From: CAZLPY01 sp964561525
GTDB taxonomy: Bacteria; Patescibacteriota; UBA1384; CAJBMM01
Length of the DNA: 5,476 bases
NCBI GenBank assembly: GCA_964561525.1
Contig: CAZLPY010000064.1
Span: forward strand, 1-5,476
Direction of reading: 5' to 3'
The notes below the pieces were generated by a model that ran no database searches, was not told the DNA's origin, and saw nothing but the letters and a program-made list of their open reading frames with translations. A program made the position numbers and the translations under genes. Shown piece by piece: positions 5,285 to 5,476 of this stretch; position 1 is the first letter of the stretch; each line of letters opens with the position of its first letter.

Positions 5285-5476
5285 TACCATCTTTAAGCTC
5301 CGTGCTATGTTTCCAGCCCAGCTTGTGCAGGCGCGATACGTCAAGCAATTTACGCGGCGTGCCATCGGGCTTACTACTGTCAAATACAATCTTGCCTTTA
5401 TACCCCACCACCTCGCCAATCAATTTGGCTAAATCGGATATACTAATATCTTCGCCGGTGCCAATATTGAGAATTT
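5244..5476 (-). CDS. fcl: GDP-L-fucose synthase, C-terminal part (5' end outside window)
   Basis: A reading frame enters from the right edge on the minus strand and ends at TAA (5246-5244), giving 76 residues. It starts ILNIGTGEDISISDLA and holds VVGYKGKIVFD, SKPDGTPRKLLDVSRL, LGW and TYQWY in order. These are the C-terminal hallmarks of Fcl/WcaG, the 3,5-epimerase/4-reductase that turns GDP-4-keto-6-deoxy-D-mannose into GDP-L-fucose in the cytoplasm. The catalytic Ser-Tyr-Lys part lies outside the window. It has the same direction as gme, wzm and wzt and was probably in one run with them before the plus-strand cassette separated them by about 2.1 kb. The end of the gene overlaps the cupin gene by 41 bases on the opposite strand. 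The protein ends a few residues after TYQW, near the usual length, so it does not look truncated. Both visible arginines are CGN. Confidence 0.9.
   Translation of the reverse strand, partial: ILNIGTGEDISISDLAKLIGEVVGYKGKIVFDSSKPDGTPRKLLDVSRLHKLGWKHSTELKDGITQTYQWYQSSLE

Noticed and set aside
5285..5340. A transcription terminator after the cupin gene.
   Set aside because: No stem-loop followed by a T-run is visible; the DNA is the coding sequence of fcl on the other strand.

Overview
The window is a piece of a bacterial surface-polysaccharide locus (O-antigen, capsule or similar). It carries two sets of genes with different polarity. A Wzm/Wzt exporter with a C-terminal substrate-recognition domain, clear Shine-Dalgarno sites, short intergenic gaps and GDP-sugar genes point to a Gram-negative bacterium. 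I cannot name the genus from the sequence.

Minus-strand operon, read from right to left. The window enters on the 3' end of a GDP-L-fucose synthase gene (fcl, 5476-5244). Further left come a GDP-mannose 3,5-epimerase gene (gme, 3166-2195), the polysaccharide ABC permease gene (wzm, 2181-1348), the ATPase gene with a Wzt-type C-terminal domain (wzt, 1340-132), and the start of another gene (135-1) that begins with GTG, overlaps the wzt stop by 4 bases and leaves the window. From gme to the last gene the gaps are 13 bases, 7 bases and a 4-base overlap, so this is one translationally coupled unit. Both GDP-sugar enzymes belong to pathways that start from GDP-D-mannose and probably supply L-fucose-type and L-galactose-type residues. 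Wzm/Wzt would export the finished glycan.

Plus-strand cassette, 3330-5284. Three closely packed genes lie between fcl and gme in the opposite direction: a Nudix hydrolase, an inositol-monophosphatase-superfamily phosphatase and a single-domain cupin. It diverges from gme across a 163-base control region. At its far end the cupin reading frame runs 41 bases into the antisense strand of fcl, with no spacer or terminator visible. By my hand count the cassette uses AGA/AGG for 7 of 20 arginines, against 3 of 58 in the minus-strand genes, which suggests it has a different origin.

Control region, 3167-3329. On the minus strand there is a strong Shine-Dalgarno site and an extended -10 box (TGC-TACAAT) for gme. 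ATGTC is repeated three times at exactly 19-base steps, with an inverted GACAT making a dyad beside the -10 box. These elements place the gme start at 3166, not at the upstream in-frame TTG at 3214.

Most interesting reading (inference): GME next to a Nudix hydrolase and an IMPase-family phosphatase resembles the plant L-galactose steps (GDP-mannose to GDP-L-galactose to L-galactose-1-phosphate to L-galactose). The cassette could therefore turn over or recycle the product of its divergent neighbour. The phosphatase and Nudix motifs deviate from consensus, so the substrates are open.
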